Assembly (NCBI RefSeq): GCF_003865095.1
Contig: NZ_BHYK01000007.1
Coordinates: 124,001-188,000, forward strand
Direction of reading: 5' to 3'
DNA length: 64,000 nucleotides
Source: Clostridium tagluense
Lineage (GTDB): Bacteria > Bacillota > Clostridia > Clostridiales > Clostridiaceae
The position numbers and the translations under genes are program-made. How positions within the stretch are numbered: the first letter of the stretch is position 1; each line of letters starts with the position of its first letter. The notes under the pieces are model-generated. The model did no database searches. It saw only the letters and a list, made by a program, of their open reading frames with translations, and had not been told where the DNA came from. Shown in pieces: positions 29,143 through 36,779 of the stretch.

Positions 29143-30374
29143 TTCAAAAGGAAGCAATTATAATTGGTGGCGGGCCAGCTGGACTTGCAGTAGCTCTAAA
29201 ATTAAAAGAAAAAGGTATAGAAGACGTTTTAATATTAGAAAGGGAAGAAAAACTTGGTGGAATATTAAAACAATGTATTCATGATGGATTTGGTTTAACA
29301 AGATTTAAGCAGGCTCTTAGTGGTCCTGAATATGCTAATAGATTTATAAAGCAGGTGAAAAAAGCAAAAATTGAATTGCAAACAGGAGCAACTGTAATAA
29401 ATCTTACAAATAATAAGGAGGTTACAGCAGTTACAAGAGGTGGGCTAAAAAAATATAAAGCTAAAGTAGTAGTGCTGGCCATGGGTTGTAGAGAAAGAAC
29501 AAGAGGCGCGATAGGTATACCTGGTACAAGACCAGCGGGGGTATTTACTGCTGGAGTAGTCCAAAGCTATATGAACATAAAAAATATTATGGTTGGAAAA
29601 AGAATTGTTATATTAGGGTCTGGAGATATAGGACTTATAATGGCAAGGAGACTCACCCTAGAAGGGGCAAAAGTATTGGCCGTAATAGAGAAACTACCTT
29701 ATCCTAGTGGACTTTCAAGAAATATAGAACAATGTTTAAATGATTATAATATTCCCTTATATTTAAATCATACAGTAACAAATATTAAAGGAAAAGAAAG
29801 ATTAAAATCAGTAATTGTAAGTGAATTAGATAACAATGGACAAGCTATTACAGGAGCAGAAAAAGAGTATCAATGTGATACATTAATACTCTCTGTTGGA
29901 CTTATTCCTGAAAATGAGTTATCGCTTAAAGCTGGAATAAAACTTGATGCAAAAACTAAAGGGCCCATTGTGGACGAAAATTTACAAACTAGCATAGAAG
30001 GAATTTATGCAGGTGGTAATGTGCTTCATGTTCATGATTTAGTAGATTTTGTATCTGCTGAAGGGGAAAATATTGCAGAGTCAGTAGCATTATATATAAG
30101 AAATGAAAAGCAAAATCAAAGCCATATTTTAATAACAACAGATGAAACTGTTAATAATGTAGTTCCACAAAAGATAAGTGGAAAGCAAGATGTAGAAATA
30201 ACTTTAAGGGTGAGTAGACCTTCAAGAGATGGAGCTATAGAAATTAAGCAGGGTGAAAAAGTAATCAAATTAACAAACTTTAAAAAATTAAATCCTGCAG
30301 AGATGATACACTTAACATTAAAAAAAGAGGATATTATTAGTAGTGAAAATATTAGGGTGGTGGTAGCAAAATGA
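29133..30374 (+). CDS. NAD(P)/FAD-dependent oxidoreductase
   Basis: A 413-residue flavoprotein with two Rossmann folds: the FAD site IIGGGPAGLAVALKLKEKG near the N-terminus and an NAD(P) site IVILGSGDIGLIMARRL near residue 166. GIYAGGNVLHVHDLVDFVSA closes the FAD domain. The last 70 residues form a small extra domain. It probably passes electrons between the GlpA-like subunit and NAD or another acceptor. GGGGAGG precedes ATG 29133. It overlaps DUF1667 by four bases. Confidence 0.88.
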   Translation: MQVIQKEAIIIGGGPAGLAVALKLKEKGIEDVLILEREEKLGGILKQCIHDGFGLTRFKQALSGPEYANRFIKQVKKAKIELQTGATVINLTNNKEVTAVTRGGLKKYKAKVVVLAMGCRERTRGAIGIPGTRPAGVFTAGVVQSYMNIKNIMVGKRIVILGSGDIGLIMARRLTLEGAKVLAVIEKLPYPSGLSRNIEQCLNDYNIPLYLNHTVTNIKGKERLKSVIVSELDNNGQAITGAEKEYQCDTLILSVGLIPENELSLKAGIKLDAKTKGPIVDENLQTSIEGIYAGGNVLHVHDLVDFVSAEGENIAESVALYIRNEKQNQSHILITTDETVNNVVPQKISGKQDVEITLRVSRPSRDGAIEIKQGEKVIKLTNFKKLNPAEMIHLTLKKEDIISSENIRVVVAK

Positions 30375-30733
30375 ATAGAGAAATGACATGTATAATTTGT
30401 CCAAATGGCTGCGAATTAACTTTAGAATTAGAAGGAAAAGTTATCAAAAAAATTATTGGAGCTTGTTGTAAAAAAGGAATAGCATATGCCTCCCAAGAAA
30501 TACAAAATCCTAAAAGAACTATTTCATCATTAGTTAAAGTAAATAATGGAGAAATGCCCCTTGTTAGTGTAAGAACTACAATAGGTGTTCCTAAAGGTAA
30601 GATATTTGATGTTATGAAAGAGATTAAAAACATACAAATTGATGCACCTATAAAAATTGAACAAGTGCTTATCCACAATGTGTTGGGGCTTGGCGTAGAT
30701 ATTATTGCTACAAAGTCTATAGATAAAAAATAA
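30371..30733 (+). CDS. DUF1667 protein
   Basis: A 120-residue protein with four conserved cysteines in two pairs (TCIICPNGCEL and GACCKKGIAYA), probably binding an Fe-S cluster or zinc. The later half (PLVSVRTTIGVPKGKIFDV) is the usual DUF1667 end. Overlaps the preceding gene by ATGA. It is regularly the third gene after the two flavoproteins and likely an electron-transfer subunit; that role is inferred. Confidence 0.9.
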   Translation: MNREMTCIICPNGCELTLELEGKVIKKIIGACCKKGIAYASQEIQNPKRTISSLVKVNNGEMPLVSVRTTIGVPKGKIFDVMKEIKNIQIDAPIKIEQVLIHNVLGLGVDIIATKSIDKK

Positions 30734-30752
30734 ATCATTAAGACTAATATAT

Positions 30753-30796
30753 AAAAAGCCATATTTTCATTTATCTAATTGAAAATATGGCTTTTT
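30753..30796. terminator. Bidirectional terminator
   Basis: AAAAAGCCATATTTTCA and its full complement form a 17-bp stem between the convergent DUF1667 and GntR genes. Confidence 0.9.
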
Positions 30797-30806
30797 AATG
30801 AAAAAA

Positions 30807-31547
30807 TTACTTTGTTTTAAAAGTATCTAAAAAGACGCTTGGAAGTTGTTTAGTAACACCATAGGCATGCTCTAGATGGTCTTTCATTGCCTGTCTTGCT
30901 GATTCCTCATTTCTAGCTACTAATGATTGATATATAAGATAGTGTTTTTGTATGGTATTTTTCCTATCATCATTTGTTAAAGCTTTATGTATTTGTTCTA
31001 ATTGATTATAAATTAATGCATTAAGGGTGTTCATTAATTTAGAACATAATTCATTTTTAGCACAATTTAATACTTGGATATGAAATAATTGATCCAATTT
31101 AGTAAAGTTTGTTATTTCTCCATCAGAAAGATTAGTCATTTCATCGAAAATTTGCTTTAACTTAGCAAAGTCTTCATCTGTTCCCCTAGAAGTTGCAAGG
31201 CTTATCATTTCTAGTTCTATAGCCATCCTAAGTTCAAAAAGATCTGTATTACTTGTTTTTTCGAAAGCTAAAATATAGGTAAGTGGCAAATAATAATTAT
31301 TGTCTTTGGGATCACTAATGATAATTCCTTTTCTTGGTGTGACAGTGATGATTCCTAAAAACTCCATAACACGCAATGCTTCACGTAGCGTTGGTCGACT
31401 AACATTTAAGATTTCCATTAATTCTGCTTCATTATATAGTCGTTCTCCATATTCAACTTGGTTAGTAACGATTAAATTAACAAAGGTCTCAATTATTTGA
31501 AAATATGCTTTTTTATTTATCACAGGCTTGATGTCTATCTTATTCAT
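30807..31547 (-). CDS. GntR-family regulator, FadR/FCD subfamily
   Basis: A 246-residue regulator. The N-terminal winged helix has GERLYNEAELMEILNVSRPT followed by LREALRVMEFLGII. The C-terminal FCD ligand domain shows the metal-binding pattern (ELRMAIELEMISLA, FHIQVLNCA, H in QKHYLIYQSL and DHLEHAYG). GAGGAGG precedes ATG 31547. It is convergent with the GlpA-like operon and a plausible controller of it in response to a carboxylate, but no operator pair was identified. Confidence 0.9.
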   Translation of the reverse strand: MNKIDIKPVINKKAYFQIIETFVNLIVTNQVEYGERLYNEAELMEILNVSRPTLREALRVMEFLGIITVTPRKGIIISDPKDNNYYLPLTYILAFEKTSNTDLFELRMAIELEMISLATSRGTDEDFAKLKQIFDEMTNLSDGEITNFTKLDQLFHIQVLNCAKNELCSKLMNTLNALIYNQLEQIHKALTNDDRKNTIQKHYLIYQSLVARNEESARQAMKDHLEHAYGVTKQLPSVFLDTFKTK

Positions 31548-31819
31548 GATACCTCCTCAAACGAGTTTTTAAGAATTTCTTTATAAGTTATATATAAATC
31601 ATTTGTTCGCCCAAAAATATCACTATAGCTTCTCTTTTGCTATTATACACTATATCGTAAATTAAAAGTAAATATCATTTATAACTATATTTAGTTGTTG
31701 TTATTAATTGCATTTATACTAATCTTTATTGGCATAATTTTTGTATGTGTTTTTTTTGATTACAATTAAGGTTTATGTTGATTAATAATAAATATATACC
31801 AATAAACATTAAAAATATA

Positions 31820-31848
31820 TTGATAAACAATAAATAATGTGATATGAT
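31820..31848 (+). promoter_or_regulatory. Sigma-A promoter of the DUF3955 gene
   Basis: TTGATA (31820-31825), 17-bp spacer, TATGAT (31843-31848). The 373-bp gap 31548-31920 holds this promoter and presumably the divergent GntR promoter. I see no other feature in it. Confidence 0.7.
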
Positions 31849-31920
31849 ATGGTTAATACTTAATTAAAACGTAATGTATGAAAATAATTTTTATAGCTGA
31901 AAAGGGGAAAGGAGTTTGCA

Positions 31921-32133
31921 ATGAAGAAAAAATATTTAACTTTAATACCATTTATTATAGCCGCTGCTTGTATGGTTGCCTATAACATAATCGGATCTGA
32001 AGTCGCTCCAGATGGTACTCTTTTAGAACCCTTTTATTTAATACCAATGAGTTATTTATTCTTGGCTATTGGTATAATTCTTGTACTAGCAGTAAGAATA
32101 GTATCATTCTCTCGGAACTCTAAAAAAAATTAA
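31921..32133 (+). CDS. DUF3955 two-helix membrane protein
   Basis: A 70-residue protein with two membrane helices (YLTLIPFIIAAACMVAYNII and YLFLAIGIILVLAVRIV) separated by a loop PDGTLLEPFYLIPMS, the DUF3955 pattern. AAAGGAG precedes ATG 31921. Function unknown. Confidence 0.8.
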   Translation: MKKKYLTLIPFIIAAACMVAYNIIGSEVAPDGTLLEPFYLIPMSYLFLAIGIILVLAVRIVSFSRNSKKN

Positions 32134-32170
32134 AATAAATATTTGGACTTAAATTGAAATTTTTCATTTA

Positions 32171-32206
32171 AAAAATGGATAGGCATTTAGTGCTTATCCA
32201 TTTTTT
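32171..32206 (+). terminator. Intrinsic terminator
   Basis: AAAAATGGATA and TATCCATTTTT form a stem followed by T residues after the DUF3955 gene. Confidence 0.85.
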
Positions 32207-32235
32207 ATTGAGACTTGCCAGTAGGGCGGTATCAT

Positions 32236-32337
32236 TTTTAATTTCTAGTGTGACAATATTATCTTAATTTAGCAAAGTTAATATGATAAAATGGAGTTAA
32301 TGAAAATTAAGAATAAGAACTTACCACCAAATGGTAA
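32236..32337 (+). promoter_or_regulatory. Repeated leader element, copy 1 (before GNAT gene)
   Basis: The upstream part (32237-32275) carries GTGTGACA..TATT and TAATTTAGCAA, shared with 33848-33886. A possible promoter is TTATCT-17-TATGAT. The downstream part has AATAAGAACTTACCA (32312-32326) and a hairpin TTACCA/TGGTAA ending 21 bases before the ATG. The same pattern occurs before 34056 and 34746. Confidence 0.5.
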
Positions 32338-32358
32338 TACTTTTAGAGAGAGAGGTAA

Positions 32359-33123
32359 ATGAAAATGAATATTATAAACGTTGATAATAGAAATATTGAT
32401 ACTGAGCACATTTGTTGTGCAATCACTGATAAAAAAGGTGAATGTTGTATTTCATCTAAAAAAGCTTGGCTAAAAGGGTGCTACAATGATGGACTTATGT
32501 TTAAAAAGCTTGATGTACGGGGAAAGGTATTTGTTGAATATATACCTGCTGAAAATGCATGGTGCCCAATAATAGCTGAGGAATATATGTTTATAAACTG
32601 TTTTTGGGTTTCAGGGAAATTTAAAGGGCAAGGTTATGCAAATAAGCTGCTAGAGGAATGTATAAGTGATGCAAAGCTCAAGGGTAAAAAAGGTCTAGCC
32701 GTTCTTTCAGCAAAAAAGAAAATGCCCTTTTTATCGGATCCTAAATACTTGAAATATAAAGGTTTTGAAGTATGTGACACAGCGAAGCCATACTTTGAAC
32801 TATTGTATCTTCCTTTTGAAAAAAACACAGAAAAACCAAAATTTAAGGAGTGCTGTAAAGACGGGATAACTGATAAGAAGGGTATAGTTTTATATTATTC
32901 AAACCAATGTCCACACACTGAAAAATACGCACCTTTGATTGCTGAAATTGCTAAGGCAAAGGGTATTAACTTCGCTTTATTAAAGTATCAAACAAAAGAT
33001 GAGGCACAGAATGCACCTTCACCATTTACAACATATAGTCTTTTTTATGAGGGTGAATTTGTAACCAATGAAATATTATCGGACAGTAAGTTCATAAAAT
33101 TCCTTGAGGGAAAGGGTTTATAA
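32359..33123 (+). CDS. GNAT acetyltransferase fused to YoaP-like domain
   Basis: A 254-residue two-domain protein. The N-terminal GNAT fold has the acetyl-CoA loop region SGKFKGQGYANKLLEECISD. The C-terminal YoaP-type thioredoxin-like domain begins GIVLYYSNQCPHTEKYAPLI and contains FTTYSLFYEGEFVTNEILS. The substrate is unknown; some relatives act on toxins or antibiotics. GAGAGAGG precedes ATG 32359, with a second ATG six bases on. It has the repeated leader element upstream. Confidence 0.85.
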   Translation: MKMNIINVDNRNIDTEHICCAITDKKGECCISSKKAWLKGCYNDGLMFKKLDVRGKVFVEYIPAENAWCPIIAEEYMFINCFWVSGKFKGQGYANKLLEECISDAKLKGKKGLAVLSAKKKMPFLSDPKYLKYKGFEVCDTAKPYFELLYLPFEKNTEKPKFKECCKDGITDKKGIVLYYSNQCPHTEKYAPLIAEIAKAKGINFALLKYQTKDEAQNAPSPFTTYSLFYEGEFVTNEILSDSKFIKFLEGKGL

Positions 33124-33145
33124 TCTTGAAACTACAGGGCAATGA

Positions 33146-33724
33146 TTACGTATATCTAATCATTCTTTTACCGATTACAAATTTATCTTTGTAATACCCA
33201 GTTAATTCAGATATTTTTATAACATCGCAGGCGTTAGGAGAATGTATGAATTTATTACTCCCAATATATATTCCAACATGAGAAACTTCATGGGGTAGAG
33301 CTGGGTTTGTCATAAAAAAAACTAAATCGCCCTTTTCAAGATTATTTATAGTAACAGATTTACCCTGGTTTATCTGGTCCATAGATGTTCTAGGCAAATC
33401 TATCCCAAAGTTTTTGTAGATATACTGAACAAACCCTGAACAATCGAATCCTCCACTTATATACTTCCCAGTAGTGTCAGATATTGCTGGTGTTGTACCT
33501 CCCCATAAATACTGCATCCCTAAAAATGCATTTGAATAGGACACTAAATCATTTCCAGTTGCTAATGCAGGGTATTGCTTTCCATTTTCAATATATAGGG
33601 GCTTATTTAGTGGAGTTTGAAAATTCGAGAAAACAGTAAAAATCATATATATTAGTGCTATTACGAGAATAAAGGTTACATGCCAAAGTGTAATTGGACT
33701 TCTTTTTTTTAGAGTTGTTCTCAT
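33146..33724 (-). CDS. NlpC/P60-family cell-wall peptidase
   Basis: A 192-residue membrane-anchored endopeptidase cleaving peptidoglycan stem peptides. An N-terminal membrane helix (TLWHVTFILVIALIYMIFTV) leads to an external catalytic domain with the Cys in GGFDCSGFVQYIYKNFG, the first His in HEVSHVGIYIG and the third residue His in KFIHSPNA. It has no SH3 or LysM targeting domain, so it is a compact single-domain hydrolase. GAGGGGG precedes ATG 33724. It converges on the GNAT gene. Confidence 0.9.
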   Translation of the reverse strand: MRTTLKKRSPITLWHVTFILVIALIYMIFTVFSNFQTPLNKPLYIENGKQYPALATGNDLVSYSNAFLGMQYLWGGTTPAISDTTGKYISGGFDCSGFVQYIYKNFGIDLPRTSMDQINQGKSVTINNLEKGDLVFFMTNPALPHEVSHVGIYIGSNKFIHSPNACDVIKISELTGYYKDKFVIGKRMIRYT

Positions 33725-33847
33725 AATTTCTCCCCCTCTGGTGATTTAAGATACCTTATATTAAATTACTGTACCAATTCAAATAATATTCTAAAATGTT
33801 TAGTGCTTATCTATTATTTTTTTGTTGCCTGAAGTATGGTAGAGCAA

Positions 33848-34030
33848 TTTTAATTTCAATGTGACATTATTCACCTAATTTAGCAATGCAAATGTGGTAG
33901 TATGAAATCAATACAATTTTAAAGACAAATAAATTATTATGATTCATAAGGAGGAAGGAGATATTTAAGAAGGTTTATTATAAATGATATTTAACCATAA
34001 TTTTAGTAAGAACTTGCCACGTGGGTGGCA
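33848..34030 (+). promoter_or_regulatory. Repeated leader element, copy 2
   Basis: The segment 33848-33886 matches 32237-32275 (TTTTAATTTC, GTGACA, TATT, TAATTTAGCAA). AGTAAGAACTTGCCAC (34005-34020) leads into the hairpin TGCCACGTGGGTGGCA (34015-34030), 25 bases before the GTG of the next gene. It fills most of the 331-bp gap 33725-34055. Confidence 0.5.
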
Positions 34031-34055
34031 CCAAATAGTATGGGAGAGGATTTAA

Positions 34056-34586
34056 GTGTCAAGAAGTCAAAATGTTTTTTTTACGGTAAAGCGAGGAATA
34101 ATAATATTAATTTTATACAGTATAACAATAATTGTATATTTCACGTGTTTTTATAAGCCGTTGGAGCTTCTAACTTCTAATCTGGACATGCCTGAAATTG
34201 CATCTGTGAACGAAACTTTAAAGTCTATTAATCGTGACGATATAATGTTCTTTTTTATAGTTTCCTTTTTAGGTGTTGTATTTACTCTTATGATTGTAAC
34301 ACTTATATACGAAGAGATAGTATTATTCACTAAACCTATTATTGCTGTTAATGCTAGATTAAAGTCAAAAGAATCAGTTATGCAGATGTCTGGAAGCTAT
34401 AAGGGATTTTCATCTGTTGGGTATAAGTATAATCTAATATTTGAAACGGATAATGAGGTTGAAATGATTTTTGTTGTTATTCCTAAATACTATGCCACAA
34501 TCATTGAAGGGAATAAGGGGATTTTAAAATATAAACAGGGAAGATTAAATAGATTTATAGGGTTTGATCTTACATCAATAGATTAG
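34056..34586 (+). CDS. Membrane protein, DUF2500-like
   Basis: A 176-residue protein with two membrane helices (GIIILILYSITIIVYFTCFY and FFFIVSFLGVVFTLMIVTLI). A C-terminal beta-rich domain (YKYNLIFETDNEVEMIFVVI, then YYATIIEGNKGILKYKQG) resembles DUF2500-type lipid-bilayer-associated proteins. The start is GTG 34056 after GGGAGAGG. It is preceded by the repeated leader hairpin. Function unknown. Confidence 0.7.
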   Translation: MSRSQNVFFTVKRGIIILILYSITIIVYFTCFYKPLELLTSNLDMPEIASVNETLKSINRDDIMFFFIVSFLGVVFTLMIVTLIYEEIVLFTKPIIAVNARLKSKESVMQMSGSYKGFSSVGYKYNLIFETDNEVEMIFVVIPKYYATIIEGNKGILKYKQGRLNRFIGFDLTSID

Positions 34587-34686
34587 GGGGTAATCAGCAC
34601 TATTCCAGATTCATTTGAGGCAATAAAATGGTTTTAACGACATTTAAAGTAAAGTGTAAAATTCTGAAGTTAGGCAGATATGGTTT

Positions 34687-34727
34687 AGAATAAGAACTTG
34701 CCATTTGCCACGTGGGTGGCACTTTTT
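34687..34727 (+). promoter_or_regulatory. Repeated leader element, copy 3 (possible attenuator)
   Basis: AATAAGAACTTGCCA (34689-34703), then the hairpin TGCCACGTGGGTGGCA (34706-34721) identical to copy 2, followed by CTTTTT, like an intrinsic terminator 19 bases before the ATG. The doubled TTGCCA could form an alternative pairing. Confidence 0.5.
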
Positions 34728-34745
34728 AGAAAGGGAGTAATAGAA

Positions 34746-35066
34746 ATGAGTTTTTTATTTAAAGACAAAAAAAACAATGATGGAGTAGAAAAAGTTGGAT
34801 TTGAAGAAATTTTAAGTGAGGATAGAATGATTAGAAGGGAAAAAAGATTTAGAATATTAAATACAGTAATTATATATAATTCAGAAGAAGATTATTATGA
34901 ATCCTTGGCTACCTGTGTTAATGAAAATAATGTAATAGAAACTATAAGTATAGAAGCATTTGATATACAGGAAAATGTTATAGAGCTTAAAGGTGCATAT
35001 GTTGATTATGAAGAGTATGAAGAAGACTCAGAGGTAAAATGCAGTGGAAAAATATATTATTTGTAA
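34746..35066 (+). CDS. Hypothetical acidic protein, paralogue of 46167
   Basis: A 106-residue acidic soluble protein starting MSFLFKDKKNNDGVEKVGFE. It is the same length as the protein at 46167, with 69 of 106 residues identical by hand count. The strongest conservation is in ILNTVIIYN, NVIETISIE and YEEYEEDSEV. No domain recognised. An in-frame start at 34698 is ruled out because it would place the leader hairpin inside the gene; ATG 34746 has GGGAG upstream. Confidence 0.75.
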   Translation: MSFLFKDKKNNDGVEKVGFEEILSEDRMIRREKRFRILNTVIIYNSEEDYYESLATCVNENNVIETISIEAFDIQENVIELKGAYVDYEEYEEDSEVKCSGKIYYL

Positions 35067-35133
35067 ATTTATTATGATTATCAATTATAAGGTGTGAGAA
35101 TTATTTCTAATTGCTAATTAATAGGTAAGTATT

Positions 35134-35165
35134 AAGGATAGGGGGTTAGCTCCTATCCTTTATTT
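35134..35165 (+). terminator. Intrinsic terminator
   Basis: AAGGATAGG and CCTATCCTT form a stem with a 9-nt loop, followed by a T-rich tail. Confidence 0.8.
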
Positions 35166-35194
35166 TAATCACATTTTTTTATACAACTTCTATT

Positions 35195-35521
35195 TTATTT
35201 AGGTCATCTAACCTTATACAAAACAGCATTACTCATAATCCAGAGGGGTGTAATATATCAGTTAAAATATCTCTGCAATCTAACAATCAGCTGAGCATTG
35301 AAATTGCTGATGATGGCGTGGGTTTATCTGCCCAGGAGCTGATAAAAATACAAGCAAAAAAACATTATATAATGGGGGACAATCCTTTAACTCAGAAACA
35401 CGGTATGGGTCTCCTGATTGTACGACAAATTGTTGAATTACACGGAGGCAAGGTTACGATTAGATCAAAGCCTAACAATGGGTTTTGCACTAAGGTTATA
35501 TTTGGAATAGAGGTTGCATAA
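35195..35521 (+). pseudogene. Histidine kinase ATPase-domain remnant
   Basis: The reading frame shows only the C-terminal ATP-binding part of a sensor kinase: N-box NLIQNSITHNPEG, G1 box EIADDGVGLS, G2 box KHGMGLLIVRQIVELHGGKV. There is no start codon or ribosome site for the homologous segment, and no receiver, HAMP or His box upstream. It is a truncated gene. The short ORF from 35318 is its tail. Confidence 0.75.
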
Positions 35522-35604
35522 TGGCCTAATTAGTAAAAGATGCTAAGTAACTGTTGAAATGACCAATATGGAGAATGAATCTTGAAAACCAAATATTATA
35601 TATA

Positions 35605-35633
35605 TTGACAGTATATGTATTATATTATATACT
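35605..35633 (+). promoter_or_regulatory. Sigma-A promoter for riboswitch-mntP
   Basis: TTGACA (35605-35610), 17-bp spacer, TATACT (35628-35633), placing transcription start just before the riboswitch. Confidence 0.8.
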
Positions 35634-35642
35634 TATTAATAA

Positions 35643-35767
35643 GATAGGGGAGTAGTTAACACAAAAAAGATTGTGCAATAAAGTCAACATACTGATAAGA
35701 TTTATCTGGCTTTATTTTAAATAACGAGACTTATCTGCAGAGAAAGACTGCAGATAAGTCTTTTTTT
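35643..35767 (+). promoter_or_regulatory. Manganese (yybP-ykoY) riboswitch with terminator
   Basis: The aptamer starts GATAGGGGAGTAG, contains GTCAACATAC and CTGGCTTTATT, and ends AACGAGACTTATC, the conserved strands of the yybP-ykoY class. The terminator AGACTTATCTGCAG/CTGCAGATAAGTCT (35727-35761) plus a T-run overlaps the aptamer's last strand. Mn2+ binding should disrupt the terminator and turn on mntP. Confidence 0.85.
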
Positions 35768-35799
35768 GTAACTAAAATTTAGATAAAGGGGAATAAATC

Positions 35800-36393
35800 A
35801 TGAGTTTACTTGAATTGTTTGTTATTGCAATTGGTTTATCAATGGATGCATTTTCAGTAGCTATTTGTAAAGGATTATCCATGAAGAGGATTAGTATTAG
35901 GAAAGCAGGAATTGTAAGTTTATATTTTGGAACATTTCAATCAGGTATGCCCTTGATTGGCTATTATTTAGGAATACAGTTTCAAGATAAAATTACATTT
36001 ATTGACCATTGGATAGCATTTATACTGCTTGGATTTATCGGTATAAAAATGATTGTAGATTCGAGAAAAAGTAAATGTCAGATTGCAGTTGAATCTTTGA
36101 CTGATGAGGATAGGGATGATTCCCTTGATTTTAAAAATATGTCTGTTTTAGCAATTGCAACAAGTATTGATGCTTTAGCGGTAGGTATAACCTTTGCCTT
36201 TCTTAAAGTAAATATTGCTTTAGCAGTTTCCTTTATTGGAATTGTTACTTTTACATTGTCAATGATCGGTGTAAGGATAGGAAATGTATTTGGTGCAGTA
36301 TATAAATCAAAAGCAGAATTTGGAGGTGGGCTCATTTTAATAATTATGGGAACTAAACTTTTGCTTAATCATTTAGGATTGATCAATTTTTAG
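35800..36393 (+). CDS. mntP: Manganese efflux pump MntP
   Basis: A 197-residue six-helix manganese exporter. It shows two internally repeated halves, each opening with a conserved Asp motif: [20 protein letters not shown] and [15 protein letters not shown]. The Mn2+ riboswitch upstream fixes the function: high manganese allows transcription and export. AAGGGG precedes ATG 35800. A loop with [13 protein letters not shown] separates the halves. Confidence 0.95.
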   Translation: MSLLELFVIAIGLSMDAFSVAICKGLSMKRISIRKAGIVSLYFGTFQSGMPLIGYYLGIQFQDKITFIDHWIAFILLGFIGIKMIVDSRKSKCQIAVESLTDEDRDDSLDFKNMSVLAIATSIDALAVGITFAFLKVNIALAVSFIGIVTFTLSMIGVRIGNVFGAVYKSKAEFGGGLILIIMGTKLLLNHLGLINF

Positions 36394-36658
36394 GGATAAG
36401 AATCGTAAGAAAATATTATGAAATCTGAAGATATTTTTATCAAATATGAGGATTAAAGTATCTGTTAATGTCTACTAGTATGTATCTAAAGTTTAAAATA
36501 TTATCACCAAACAATTGATTTTCATTTATAATATCCTTAAAATTTCTTTTTTCTTAATACATCTCTCCATAATTATACCATATACTTAATATTTCTAAAA
36601 AATATAGTAATAATTCTAAAAAAAACATAACCTAAACATATTATAATATAAATAAGAA

Positions 36659-36673
36659 TGATAATCAATATCA
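36659..36673. promoter_or_regulatory. Fur-box-like site
   Basis: TGATAATCAATATCA matches the 7-1-7 Fur consensus TGATAATnATTATCA at all but one position. TATAAT lies just upstream (36642-36647). It sits in the 386-bp gap 36394-36779 before a 21-codon ORF and a chemoreceptor gene. Confidence 0.5.
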
Positions 36674-36689
36674 ATTGATGCGAGGAGAG

Positions 36690-36755
36690 ATGAAATTAAA
36701 TGAAAGGGTTAAAGGAGATAAAAAGATTAAAGTTAATGTAAATATTGGTAAATAA
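36690..36755 (+). CDS. Possible 21-residue leader peptide
   Basis: ATG 36690 follows a strong GAGGAGAG site 17 bases after the Fur-like box. It encodes a lysine-rich peptide (MKLNERVKGDKKIKV, then NVNIGK). It ends 24 bases before the chemoreceptor ATG. It may be a leader peptide or the stump of a Fur-controlled gene such as feoA; neither is proven. Confidence 0.35.
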   Translation: MKLNERVKGDKKIKVNVNIGK

Positions 36756-36779
36756 TAAAGAAAGTTTTGGAGGATACAT

